Shown here: piece after piece, positions 23,395-47,381 of the stretch
How positions within the stretch are numbered: position 1 is the first letter of the stretch
Layout: each line of letters begins with the position of its first letter
Assembly: GCA_011800805.1 (NCBI GenBank)
Contig: MPNW01000344.1
Span: 133,581-197,580 of the forward strand
Reading direction: 5' to 3'
Length of the DNA: 64,000 nucleotides
Source: Hirudo medicinalis
Lineage: Eukaryota > Annelida > Clitellata > Hirudinida > Hirudinidae
The notes under the pieces: generated by a model
Databases searched by the model: none
The model's input: the letters and a program-made list of their open reading frames with translations, nothing else
Told to the model about the DNA's origin: nothing
Position numbers and translations under genes: made by a program

Positions 23395-24880
23395 GTAAAA
23401 GAATCTGCCGATTCAGAAGCAAACGATTTATTAATGAACAAAAAAGCAATGAAAAATACGATGAAGAATACATTGAATTTGGTTTTATTGAATGCACCTC
23501 GTATTCTGAAAAATAAGTGTCTAATTTGCAATAAAACTTTGTCCAATGAAGCTCTAAAACCAACCAAATTGAAGAGGCTTTTAACGACGTGGCGATTTAG
23601 TTGGAAAAACCTAAAGTGTTTTTCCAAAGAAAGAAGGAAGTATATGTGAAGTAAACAAAAGTTTGTAAGTCATCAATGATGCCAAATGAAAAACTTCTCA
23701 AAGCATCCTATTTGGTGATATTGAGTGCGACTCGAGCTAAGAAACCTCACACTATTGCAGAATATGTAATTCTACCCTCTGCGGTTGACATGTGTGAAAC
23801 TGTTTTGGGTACTGAATATGATACAAAACTGAAAGGAATTCGTCTGACAGTACATTTGGGAGAAGAATAGAATACATGTCAGGTGACATTAAAGCTCAGT
23901 TAGTTGACAGACTGAAACAAGGATATTTTGCAATATAAGTCGATAAATGAAAGCACTGACATAACCAAGGAATCACTACTGCTAGCCTATATGCGATACT
24001 TTTGGGAAGGAGAAATGGCAAAAGATTTTCTGTTTTTGCAACGCCTTCCAGAACTGGTGAGGAGGTTTTCAAAGTGCTTCGCAATTTCCTGACACGGTCA
24101 GGTCTTTCATGGAATCAATGACTGGAAAGCATTCCGGTCTTATGGAAGAAAGATGCACCCAATATATCAGCAACATATTGCATGATTCAACGAGAATCGC
24201 TGGCTTTGCATCGCAAAACAAGCGGTTAAATTTGGCTTGGAAAGCTTCCCTATTTGGCAGATATATTCAACTTAATGAACTGAACTCGTCACTTCAGGGA
24301 AGAGATTCAAACATTTTGAGAAGTCATGACAAGGTAGCAGCATTCGAGAAGATCAGTGCATGGAAAACGAGAATTACCAACAAATTTTTGACATTCCAAC
24401 CTTGGATGAATACATAAACAACAACTCGTCAATCAATGCTGATCTGTTAGTTTACGATGTCAGACAACATTTGGACTCATTGGCTGAACATTTTGATGAA
24501 TACTTCTTGAATGATAAAATTGAGGATTATGATTGATCGGCAGCCCTTTTGATGTTGAAATGAGTGAGCTCGCTGGACGCGAACAGGAGGAATTAGCTGA
24601 ATTGTCATGTGATAGAAGTTTAAAAATTCACTTTAAACAGCAATCGCCTTCATCTTTTTGGCTGAGTGTGGCTACAGAATATCCATTGTTGTCCCACAAG
24701 GCTTCAATATTTTATTACCCTTTGCGACATTGCATTTGTGTGAAAATGCATTTTTAGCACTTGCTAATATGAAGTCTAAGTTCAGATCCAAACTTGCCGT
24801 TGAAAGTGACTTTGCATGTGTCTACCCAAAATAGCACCAAGAATTGACAGTATGTGGCAAAGCAAAACATTTTTTGCATT
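23395..24880 (+). pseudogene. hAT transposase relic of the ZBED5/SCAND3 type
   Basis: Scattered frames follow the order of this family. They read YDEEYIEFGFIEC, then CLICNKTLSNEALKPTKLKR (the BED-like finger), then ATRAKKPHTIAEYVILPSAV, then IKAQLVDRLKQ, then DKSTDITKESLLLAYMRY with an Asp of the catalytic core. A diverged AMTGKHSG-type stretch and a C-terminal region follow. Multiple stops and shifts break it. No intact ends were identified. Confidence 0.75.
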
Positions 24881-25491
24881 TCAATTGTCTTCTCATTTTA
24901 GTTTTGTTTGCATATTCATAAAATGTTTGATGTTCATAAAATAAAATAATTAAATTGTAAGAATTTTTCCTTTATAACCTTTTCCTTTACTTGTGTCCGC
25001 GATCTTTGCCTAGAAATGAAAAAGGGTCCGTGGTCCATATACATATATGTATATGAGACGATCAACGAAATTGATTTATCATTTGATTTACTAAAGACGT
25101 CTATAATGTAGGAAATCTTCCTTGTCCAGAAATTAGATTAATGACAAAATATCAACTTAATTAAACCCCTTAGCTCCGCATTTTTGATGGCAATTAAGCA
25201 GAATTACGTTACTTTTGCAATAAAATAATGATTTTCAAACATATTTGTATATTTGTTTGAATTTTTAAATAATATTTTTAAAAATAAATTTTAATATGCT
25301 TAAGTAAATATTTAGTCGTAATCAACATTCAAAACTTTTGAGATGATTTATCATGCAGATTAGATCGAACCAAGTCGACTCTCGCTGAAAATCTTATCGT
25401 TATTGTTTATTTAAAAAGAGTGATCCTTCGTGAATAATTTCTTTACGTTGAAATTTCGTCTAGGAAGCATCAGTTACAAATCGCTTGTTAA
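24881..25491. other. Upstream region of the broken RING gene
   Basis: AT-rich, no gene. The segment gtgtccgcgatctttgcctag at about 24993 may be the 3' end of the preceding hAT relic. Confidence 0.4.
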
Positions 25492-26519
25492 ATGGACACC
25501 GAGAATAGGAAAACGAAAATCGGAGTTACTGAATGCTGTTGGTCAAATTGCCTTAAAAAATGGAATGGTTACGAGTTAATCTGTGGAACTTGCCCAATTT
25601 GTCTTAATGAGTTTAATCTTTCGAATTTGGCATGTCTGACTGCATATAAACATCCATTCTGTAAAGCATGCATTGCTGAATGATTGCAGTAAGTTTTGCT
25701 TATTTCTTAAAAGTGCTTCCTATAGTTATAAATATCAGATTATTTCTTACAGTTTAATTTAATTAAATTAATTTAAAAAAAGAGGATTGTCCATTATGTA
25801 GAGCTGCAATTGCAAAAAATACAAACAATATCCTCAGAATTTGGTAATGGAGGGACATTGGGACTGCCTTTTGCATGAACATAAGTTCATCGAGAAGTAC
25901 TTGACAGAATTGCCACACTAAAGAATGGCAAAAATTTGTGCAAAGTATGTTCACGTTAACGTATGGCTATAACGTTGAAGGAAGCAAACAATTGATCCTG
26001 GATGCTGTCAAAGAACAAGGCAGGTTGTTGAAAGAGGAAAAAGGATATATTGCAGTTGGAGGACAAACCCAAGTTATCATATCGTGTTTAATACCTCAAT
26101 TTTCAATAAGACTTATCACTAAGAGAGACCCCATCGATGCGCTCAATGAGTACGTCGACACGGTTGTTGCACATTTGAACGAGCAGTTTCAAGCATGTTG
26201 GAAAGTTACACCCCAGCTCTTTCCAAAGAACCTTAATGAATATATTTATGTTCGCAACTTTGAAAATTATGAGGCGACCCTGATTCTGTGTAGCTTCGAT
26301 CAATCACAATTGGAAACTTTCCGTGATGTTAAGAAACAAAAGGAGATCGCAGCGTTGAAACGATGCAATTTCGACATATCCCATTTCAGGCAGCTAAGAC
26401 ATAGTTTTGTGAAGCTAGACCTCAACAAGTTATGTGCAACTCCTGCACAAGAACAAGAACGTGCAAATTGTTGTTGTAAGCAGTTGAGTAAGAATTTCTT
26501 ATTTAATAACGTAGATTAG
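25492..26519 (+). pseudogene. RING-finger plus novel-domain gene, broken paralogue
   Basis: Exon 1 (25492-25688) encodes a RING start (CPICLNEF, then HPFCKACIAE). A TGA at 25681 falls where the intact paralogue has Trp (CIDEW). The intron donor (gtaagt) is at the same place as in the paralogue. Beyond the intron DCPLCRAAI completes the RING, but an in-frame TAA follows LRIW, and frame changes occur before 25938. From there 193 codons are open and align with the paralogue's C-terminal domain (NEQFQACWKVTPQL, ALKRCNFD). They end in a Cys cluster (CCCKQ). A poly(A) signal lies at 26538. It is either a decaying copy or a gene now making only the C-terminal domain from an internal start. Confidence 0.7.
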
Positions 26520-26537
26520 ACCTGAATTTGTTTTTCT

Positions 26538-26543
26538 AATAAA
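26538..26543 (+). promoter_or_regulatory. Poly(A) signal of the broken RING gene
   Basis: AATAAA 19 bases after the stop codon. Confidence 0.5.
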
Positions 26544-26939
26544 TTGTGGCCTATCAGTTAAGAAATCGTAACGAAATATAACCCTAACTTTAGTTTTCTT
26601 GAAAATCCGTTTAAAATACCAAAATAAAAAATATTCAACTTCAAAAATTCATGTTGTTAAAAGGGGATCCCCAACGAATATAATAAAAAATAGAAACATA
26701 ATTTTTGATAAATTTATGTATAATTCAAAGAATCACATTATGTAAAATAATGTACATCTAGCGGAGACCTTTACTAGATTTAAGATTTGAATGAGTATTC
26801 TGATAAGTGCCATAGTGAGAGGCGGATGTCCTAGCTAGTAAAACATGTGGGAATGCTGTAGGAGTGGAAATTTATTTATTTGCTTAAAGTCTGTTGCATA
26901 ACTAGAATGATTTGGACTTTTTTAGACATGGAAGGGAAG

Positions 26940-27328
26940 ACCTGAGTATTTATCAATGTTAGTTTAGTTCTGAAATCAATTTGTTTTAATTCATATTCTT
27001 GTTCTCAAAATAATTTAAGTTATAATTCTAGTTCTCGTGAAAATTTTAATTCTTATTTTAGTTCTAGAAAATTCATAATTTTAGAATTTAACAATGTAAA
27101 CGTAGTTCATTTCAAATTGAAATAATATTTTATTCATAAGATTTCACTATTAATTTGTAAAGATGCAAGCATCTCCAAAGACTTGTGCATCCATCTTCCA
27201 CTTGTCATTATTCCGCATAAAGAGAACATTCTTTCATCAAATGATTGAGAGGCAGGAGCAGAAACAAGATCCTCTGCTATTTTGGACAATTTTGGATATG
27301 TTCCTTCTCGTTTGATCCAAAATAGCAA
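26940..27328 (-). pseudogene. hAT C-terminal dimerisation domain fragment with AGTT-rich end
   Basis: The minus strand from 27328 reads FWIKREGTYPKLSKIAEDLV, then SAPASQSFDERMFSLCG, the hallmark of the hAT dimerisation domain (pattern YPxLxxxAxxxLxxPASSxxxERxFS). Downstream on the element (26945-27090) is an agttctagtt-rich tract like the ends of the hAT copy at 19.8-22.6 kb. Confidence 0.75.
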
Positions 27329-27329
27329 T

Positions 27330-27940
27330 ATATTGTAATAAACGATGGGGCTTAATTTATGTCGAGTTTATTATTGGATTTATTCAGCAAGTATTCAATT
27401 AACAAGTGAGTGGTATTACCTGTAAATATCACGCTTACGTAATAATCCTGCTGCCAGTTATTGTGTAACGATCAGTTGCTGTGATTATTTGCTGAATAGG
27501 AATGTTCTTCAATGTCAAGTGTTTTTGTGTGCTCCGAGATTCTGTGAGATTTCGTGAGATATTGTGTGATCTTGTGTGATGTTATAATCTTGATCAGCGA
27601 ACATAGAGGTAGTTCTAGAAAGATTCTAAATACAACAATAAATTAATGAATAAACTTAATTACAAAAAATACTTAATGGCATTTCGCAGGGTTATAACAA
27701 TTTCTATACATTGCCACCAAAGTCACTATCAAAAATAAATTGTCATCATGTCTATACAAAGATTGTGGTTTATTTGGTTCACTAATGTATCTGAGGAAGT
27801 GAGGGTTGCGGATGTGCTAGCTACATCTGGTAATGGATTAAAACCAAAAGAATTAGGGTCCAAATTATTTGAGAATCGCTTCCTTTAATCCCGCAGTAGC
27901 TGGCGACATAGTGCCCTGGAAAGTGTTTCTGAGCCTGCAT
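27330..27940. other. No gene recognised
   Basis: Contains a short quasi-repeat of gtgagat/gtgtgat units at 27535-27585. It may belong to the retrotransposon relic that follows, but no long terminal repeat could be defined. Confidence 0.3.
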
Positions 27941-28395
27941 TCCCTCTCACATCCTAGAGCTCGCGCAACAAATGCATCAAATCTAGTTCGGCAGCGTTTC
28001 ATGTGGCTTCATGGAGAGAATCATTAGAGCATGGTGCCGAGAACGTCTCTCCTTTAAGAAGAGCAAGGTTCGCCGGCACACCTCGAGAGCTCCAGTAAGT
28101 TTTCCTCTTTCGGAAACTTTTTTTGGAAGTATCGCTTCCAGCACATCCACATGGACCTTGTAGGACCATTACCAGCATCCAATGGCCAGTCACATCCTGA
28201 CAGTCGATCGTTTCACGAGGTGGTCCGATGCTATCCTGCTCGCTGACAAGTCAACCGGGTCAGTCCTGAAAAACGTATTCTCTGGATGGGTAGCCAACTA
28301 TGGGAGTACCAGAGACCATCGCCACCGACAGAGGATGCCACCACTTTTTGGAATAAAATCAGCAGGATACTTGGGGCAACGATGTGGAATGACAC
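27941..28395 (+). pseudogene. Ty3/gypsy-type integrase fragment
   Basis: Translation in shifting frames gives SHPRARATNASNLVRQRF, as in the HHCC zinc region. It continues with HIHMDLVGPLPASNG (first catalytic Asp), ILTVDRFTRWSDAI, and a diverged TDRG-like part. No protease, reverse transcriptase or terminal repeats were found around it. It is an old fragment with no coding capacity. Confidence 0.75.
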
Positions 28396-28489
28396 ACTGC
28401 TCTTAAGTTATACTTAAAAAACAGTGATGTTTCCACATTATTTGGCAAAAGTCTCACCCTCTCCTTTTGAATGCATTTCGCCATTTTGA

Positions 28490-29170
28490 AATAATACATA
28501 AATTAAGTTGGATAATCCAGACGGCTTAAAATAATATTGGCATGAGGTCAGAGGACCTCCAAGTCATTTTTAAAATGAAAATTTGGAGATGGATCCATTA
28601 CTGCCTGGACTGCTGTTTCCTTCTCTTGATTCCTCAGAGCTGGTGGTCTTAGAGGGAAAGCAGAATTCCTCAAAATATGTTGAAACTTTGAGCAAGTACT
28701 TCCTACACCTGTGCAGCAAAATCCAAGTTAATAAAGTTATTTTTCAGCAAGATAAGCATCTCAAAAGTCACAAGGTTGAAGGTTGGCCGAATGGCAACAG
28801 TCGTAATGTGTCGTGTTCGAAACCCAGACTGCCACATCCCTTGGATAGGGGCCCTTTATAAATGGTTAACAAAAAAAGCGCCTCTGACGCTATGCATATG
28901 GCGCTAGATAAATGAAGTACATTTGCATTCCAGGAGAGGAATATAAAAGTTTGGAAGTGGTCTGCTCGCTCAGCAGACTTAGGTCCGATCGAAAATATGT
29001 GGGGATTGCTTGTTAATAAAGTGTATTGCATCTCATGCAATATTCTGAATTCGAGAAACTGGAAAATGCTCTGGAGAAGGCATAGAGAGAGCTGGACAAG
29101 CAGAATCCTTCATCAACAAACCCTTCAAATCAATAACAATCGACTTCAGAAGGTAATTAAAAGAATTGTG
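28490..29170 (+). pseudogene. Second Tc1-like transposase relic
   Basis: Frames carry LDNPDGLK, YWHEVRGPP, LVVLEGKQNSSKYVETLSKY, VIFQQDKHLKSHK (second Asp region) and, after an insertion, ERNIKVWKWSARSADLGPIE (third acidic residue). It is similar to but distinct from the element at 20.6-22.3 kb. Several stops are present and the N-terminal third is missing. Confidence 0.75.
28785..28925 (+). mobile_element. SINE family A copy inside the second Tc1 relic
   Basis: ggttggccgaatgg (A box), gtcgtgttcgaaaccc (B box) and cgcctctgacgctatgcatatggcgct match the family. It separates HLKSHK from the ERNIKV block of the transposase. Confidence 0.85.
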
Positions 29171-29644
29171 ATAACACACTTTATTAACTTTATCTATTTT
29201 ATAATTTAAAAGTTTGTTTGATCCTGATAAACAAAGATTTTTGCTGTGATATGATGGTCACTGGTTTTCAATGTTTTGCGCATTTTCAGTTTTTTAAATA
29301 AATTATAGAAATTTTATTAACAATTAAATTATGGACGCAGTAAAAATTAACCCAAAATTTAACAAAATAAATAAATACGCGGATAAATGTTTTGTCTAAA
29401 GGTACATTCAATACATGGTCCATTTAGTCTCCGCTTTCCAATACCAAATTTGAAAATCATACACAAATTTAGAATTTTATAAATATTAAACTATTATTAT
29501 TGATTTTATTATATTAACGTTAAATACATTGAGAAATATTATTTTGTTGTTTTTTTAAATTTTTTAGTTTTTTGTTATCATTAATAACAATTAAGGGTCA
29601 CAGATCTAAACAATCAAGTCATCGATCATTCAAAGTTTTGCGCG
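29171..29644. other. Upstream region of the intact RING gene
   Basis: Very AT-rich. No clear TATA box or other element could be assigned. Confidence 0.4.
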
Positions 29645-30685
29645 ATGCCTCGTAAAACTGCAGCTCCTCAGCAAAGCGATAGTAATTTGTTGCTCAGATA
29701 TTGCAGAGAACAAGATTGTGTAGGACTGGCAGTGAAAGTGGAGGCCCAAGAAAGCATGGAAACAAATTGCCCAATTTGTCTTATTTCATTCGAATCAGGC
29801 ACAAGAATAATCAGGCTGAACAAATGTAGACATGTATTTTGTCCGATTTGCATAGATGAGTGGAAGAAACAGTAAGTGAATAGTTAATTCTCTGATTTCC
29901 CCTGCCAAACACTTTAACATCGTTTAATATTTTATATTAAACACATTTTCAGAAATAAAGGATGCCCAGTATGTAGGCAAGGTTTTACTGATTTGATTGT
30001 TCTCAATAAGCCTATAACTCTTGAAATGAATTGGGACGATTTGAGTGCTCATAGACTATGCTTTGTCGGCGATCATCCACTCGTCGTGACTTACTTATCT
30101 GATTTCAACTCTGAATGGGAAGACTTCCTTAAACATATGATCTCGCTGCTAAAAAATGGTGACATAAAAGGAGCTGAATATTTGAACTTGAGCAAGTACA
30201 AGAAGAACCTGGTGACAAAATCACAGAACTTCATTGTTATAAAGTCAAATGAGGACAAATTATGGGTTATTTTTTGCTGTTTGTTGCCCAATTTATCGAT
30301 AAGACTTGTAATCACAGAGAACGCTGAAACCGGGGTCAAGGCCGACGACGAATATGCCGATAAAGTCGTTGGATATTTGAACACACAGTTTCAAGCATGC
30401 TGGACAGTTACAGCTCAACTCATGAACTCCACGTCATTGGATCATATTTTTGTTCGCAGATTCAAAAACTACACCGCTCGTCTGCTTCTCAGCGGCTGCA
30501 CTAAGGATAGCTTGGATAACTTTCACAACGTTCCCATGAAAAGTGAGCTTAAAATGTTGAAGAGGTGTAATTTCGACGATAATCAGTACGACCAATTGAG
30601 GAACGAGTTTCCGACGGTGAAAGTTTCCGTCTTGGAATTATTGAAAAATGACCAAAGTGTGAAGTGTTCTTGTAAGCGTAATTAA
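29645..30685 (+). CDS. RING-finger protein with unrecognised C-terminal domain
   Basis: Two exons, 29645-29871 and 29953-30685, are joined in phase across a gtaagt...ttttcag intron and give 319 residues. Residues 42-83 form a C3HC4 RING: C42/C45 (CPIC), C61-H63 (CRHVFC), C66/C69, then C80/C83 (GCPVC) split by the intron. RING domains recruit E2 enzymes, so a ubiquitin ligase is likely. The remaining 230 residues match no domain I know. They have conserved blocks shared with the broken copy at 25.5 kb: NTQFQACWTVTAQL, FVRRFKNYTARLLL, LKRCNFDDNQYDQLR and a terminal CSCKRN. No signal peptide or membrane segment is evident. It lies between two transposon relics, and the conserved intron position shows that the two copies arose by DNA duplication. 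Confidence 0.82.
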
Positions 30686-30791
30686 ACGATTTTTTGCGAA
30701 TGCAAATTTCAATTTTGTTTCTTAGATAAAATCGAAAAAACTATATAGCATTTCAACGTCTAGTATATTACAATTATTTAAACAACAATTT

Positions 30792-30797
30792 AATAAA
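30792..30797 (+). promoter_or_regulatory. Poly(A) signal of the intact RING gene
   Basis: AATAAA about 105 bases after the stop codon. Confidence 0.55.
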
Positions 30798-30830
30798 ATA
30801 GTTTTGATTAAACAAGTATGATGCTATAGG

Positions 30831-30870
30831 GCAGGGGTGCTCAACTGGCGGCCTGCAGGCCAGATCCGCT
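30831..30870 (+). mobile_element. hAT-type terminal inverted repeat
   Basis: caggggtgctcaactggcgg closely resembles the ends of Charlie/SPIN-like hAT elements (CAGGGGTxxxCAACC). No matching right end was located within 800 bases. Confidence 0.5.
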
Positions 30871-31082
30871 TCATAAATATGTCCCAGTCGACAATTAGGT
30901 TTTTTGACGATAACTTCACAGAACACAATGTATATTAGATTCATAGCTCATCAAATTTTTTGAATTCAGATGATTATTTGTTCCGAATTTCTCAAATTTT
31001 AGCTTGTTTTTTAAGTCTTTTTTAAAATGTTTTCAAGGAACATATTGATTTTATAAAATCTGTAAAGGTCTAATGTGAAACA

Positions 31083-31105
31083 GTGGCGCATCTAGGATTC
31101 TAATC
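31083..31105 (+). mobile_element. Possible second hAT-type end
   Basis: cagtggcgcatctaggattc resembles a frequent invertebrate hAT end (CAGTGGCGTAxCTAGGATTT). Only one end is seen. Confidence 0.35.
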
Positions 31106-31566
31106 CCTTCAAAAAAAAAAAATTGCTAAACAGAAAAAAATAATGGATAATATTTTTTTAACTGGTTTTAATTATCGGTATCTCGATATTTAAATATTAT
31201 CGGCATAACATTAGAAAAATCATCTCTGAAAAGATAAAAAACCTAAGAAAAAAAAGGTCTTAAAAAATCAAACTAGATGGTTGACGAATGACTGTTACAA
31301 AAGCAACTTCAGTACTTTTTGCTTTTAAAGTAACTTTGAAATGTTGAATTTTTACTTTTAGTTGAGCATTTTTTAACACATATTTTTACTTAAGTAAATT
31401 TTAGAGATGTAACATGTACTTTTACTTAAGTACTGGACAGCAGTACTTTTTACAACATTGTGTTATGTTGTGATATGGATATACTTGCACATAAGTCAGT
31501 ACCTGTACTTGTACTCGTACTTGGACCTTCATAACTCGCAGTTGTACTTAGACCCCGGTCACATGT
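31106..31566. other. No gene recognised
   Basis: Contains a tract rich in acttttact and taagtac units (31300-31560), probably degenerate transposon sequence. Confidence 0.3.
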
Positions 31567-32616
31567 CTAGTTTCTAATTTGTGTCTTTAAGAAGCGATCT
31601 GCCCGTGTAGGCCAGCACCCCAACAACCAGCTTTCCAACGAGGCGATAGAAGCCAAGAAACGCTGCCGACCCATGGAGCGTCTATATCGCTTCAAAAGAA
31701 CCGGTGCTGCCAAACAAGCATACAAATACGCAAAGGAAGCTGCCAGGCTGGCCATCCTCAATTCTAAGGCGTCTTCCATCAAGGAGGAGCTCAGCTCCAA
31801 TGTTAATCCATGTTCCATATGGCGCTAACTTCACAGAATCTTGCATAGTCGCCCGCAACAGCATTATTCTGATGCTGAGTGCCAGTCTCTCGTCGCTTAG
31901 TTCATTACTTTTTTCATCTCGAAAATCGCCAACATTCATCAATCAATCACCTCGCTTCATCGTCCACCTCATCCTTTCCACCCAGGCAGTTCTCAGGCAC
32001 GTCCCTCTCAACATTCCCGCTCATCTCTCCGATAGAAGTCCTGAAGGCCATTTGTGCATTGCCCAACAAAACATCTCCTCTTGACCCTCTCCCAATTCCA
32101 TACTAAAAAATACTCCCCTATCCTATTCCCCATCCTTTCCAAACTCGCCAACCTTTCTTTCAGCACTGGTGTCTTCCTCTCCACCTTCAAGAGCGCTCAA
32201 GTCCTCCCCCTATTAACTACTGCTAGAGAGACTCATTCTTCCCAACATTCGTCCTCATATTACTAACTCCCTTAATTTCTCTCCCTTGTAATTTGCCTAT
32301 AGACCTGGTTTCTCCATAGATACCACCCTCTCGCACATCTTCAACAATCTTTCCAACATATTTGGAAATCGTAACTGCGCCGTCATGGTCGGCGGCCTTT
32401 GGCACTATTAACCACCAAATAATTGGATAGACTCCACTCTGATTTTGGCATTGACGGTCTTGCCCTCTCTTGGCTTCGCTCCTACCTTTCCATCAGATCT
32501 CAATACATTAAACTTGGCGATCACACTTCCCCTCTGCTGCACTCCTTGCCGGGGTTCCCCAGGGCTCTGTCTTAGGACCCCTGCTTTTCACGACCTCACC
32601 CCTGTCCGACATATTA
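31567..32616 (+). pseudogene. CR1-like LINE reverse transcriptase fragment
   Basis: Broken frames read SPIEVLKAICALPNKTSPLD, ILSKLANLSFSTGVF (reverse transcriptase N-terminal blocks), FSIDTTLSHIFNNLSNIF and a diverged FDTINH-type block. Then come FGIDGLALSWLRSYLS and GVPQGSVLGP-like sequence in a shifted frame. The YxDD-containing part is absent because the sequence ends abruptly at the mariner end. Several stops and shifts are present. Confidence 0.75.
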
Positions 32617-32655
32617 GGTTGGCAACTAAGTTCCCGCCGTTTTTTTACATTGTAA
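32617..32655 (+). mobile_element. mariner-type terminal inverted repeat
   Basis: ttaggttggcaactaagttc followed by ccgccgttttttt resembles mariner ends of the Hsmar1/cecropia type (TTAGGTTGGTGCAAAAGTAA). No transposase follows, and no second end was found before 33 kb. Confidence 0.5.
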
Positions 32656-32763
32656 CATTCCGCAAAATATATTAACTGTCATATGTAGTTAACTGCAATG
32701 ATACTTTTTAAAGAAAAGTATTGGTTGGTAAGGCATAGAAAGTATAGAAATATTGTTATTATA

Positions 32764-33430
32764 ACCGCATTTATTTATTTATTTATTTATTTATTAAACA
32801 TCAAACTGAAGGGTCCTTGAGACTACTAACACAAGTCTGTACAATTTACATACAAAAAGAACAACACAAGGTCCGAATGTCAGGATAATCAGGTGTATGT
32901 TAAGAAATTATTAAAGTCAAAGTCGCGTATTAGCGCATTAAAACGAGATATTGTATTTGAGTTCAAGACCTCATTGGGCAGCGCATTCCACGGTTTAACG
33001 ATCTTATTGCAGAAAGAATATTTGGCAACGTCTGTTGAAAATTTACTGCATCGAAGTTTAAAACTGTGCCCTCTCGTGCCTGGGTAATCCTGGACGAGTA
33101 ACAGATGCCCCAGGGGGGAGTCCACAAAGCCATTTAATAATTTGAAACAAAATGTTAAGTCAGCCAGAAGGCGGCGTCTCTCCAGGGTCATAAGTTTAAG
33201 ATGCCTTAGTCTTTCCATGTAGGGGTATTTAGCAACTGATGNCAACTGATGGAATTGATTTGGTGAATCTTTTTTGTATTTTTTCAACTCTGTCAATTAG
33301 ATATTTGTGATGAGGGTTCCATACTGGTGAACAATATTCAAGAATTGGTCTGACGTATGCGCAAAAGGCTAGCTTTAAGACATCCTGGTCCCTTGAGGAG
33401 AAAGAAGCCCTGATTTTTGCGATAATTTAG
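32764..33430 (-). pseudogene. CR1-like LINE 3' end
   Basis: The minus strand reads LAFCAYVRPILEYCSPVWNP, then HKYLIDRVEKIQKRF, LERRRLLADLTFCFKLLNG, TRGHSFKLRCSKF, FCNKIVKPWNALPNEVL. This is the end of the reverse transcriptase and its C-terminal tail. The stop is near 32889 and a (TTTA)n stretch at 32764-32795 (plus strand) is the element's simple-repeat tail. The frame is disturbed by the N at 33242. Confidence 0.82.
33233..33251. repeat. 9-bp direct duplication around an N
   Basis: caactgatg stands on both sides of the N at 33242. Leaving out the N and one copy (10 bases) puts the LINE protein back in frame (IPSVAKY region), supporting an assembly join error. Confidence 0.75.
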
Positions 33431-33584
33431 AGAACAATTTTTAAAATGGTATCTACATCAACCAAATAGGAGATTATATTATTAGGATTTGTATGACGAC
33501 TTGTTTTTATAAACATGTTTTTGTAAAAAAAATGAAGAGGCCGCTGTGCATAGGCAAAATATGGAGTAATTACATAGTGTACTG

Positions 33585-33682
33585 TACTTGGCCTCTCACG
33601 ATGGCAGCACGGAATCGAATCCCGTTGCGGGAGCACCGTCCTAATCATCTAGCTATGCAACGGACGTTAATATACAATTATT
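33585..33682 (+). mobile_element. SINE family B copy
   Basis: ggaatcgaatcccgttgcgg, gagcaccgtcctaatcatct and ggacgttaata match the family B body and tail. The head is diverged. Confidence 0.7.
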
Positions 33683-34329
33683 TTTTTATTTAATATATGT
33701 ATTTGGTTTCAATTTATTTAAAGGTAAAATATGTAAACGGTTTCGGGAGTGAATTAATTGTCTCCAAAGTTTAGAAAAAGAGTGGAAAAGTGAATTCCAT
33801 ATAGACAAAACAAATCTTCAAGCCGACGATGTCGTCCGGAATGAGGGTTATCTTTATGCATTTTGAGGGCCAATAACATCATGGACAATGCATCGCAGGA
33901 TGTAGAGGTCTCGCACGAGTTGAGGGAGGGTTCGTTTGGTTACATATTTTTCAAGTCGTGTTTGTAGACATTCGTCGGACTGATTATGCTTTAAAATGAT
34001 GACAATGCATTGCAATGGTCATAATTTATACTATCTATTAAACGAATGTGCGGTGCTAATGAAGTTGCAATTTACTGTTTGTTGCTCCACTTTGCTGCCA
34101 GAAATGAGAGAAAATTGATATATGCAAACATTAACCTTTCACCTTTTTGTTTTTGGATTAGAATTTTTTGTGAGCTTGCAAATACATTTTATAAAGTTGG
34201 ATAACTGAATAAATAAATAACTAAAAATGGATAACTGCAATGTAACTTAGCTTGTTGGAATTGAAATGTTTCTTGATCAATCCACAAGCCACAATAGGTA
34301 AACTTGAGACCAAATTTATTTTCAAACAG
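33683..34329. other. Upstream of the first identified MSK exon; no exon found
   Basis: The initiating exon of the kinase gene should lie upstream of 34330. I found no ATG-led segment with a convincing donor and MSK-like residues here. Confidence 0.4.
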
Positions 34330-47381
<13,052 letters not shown>

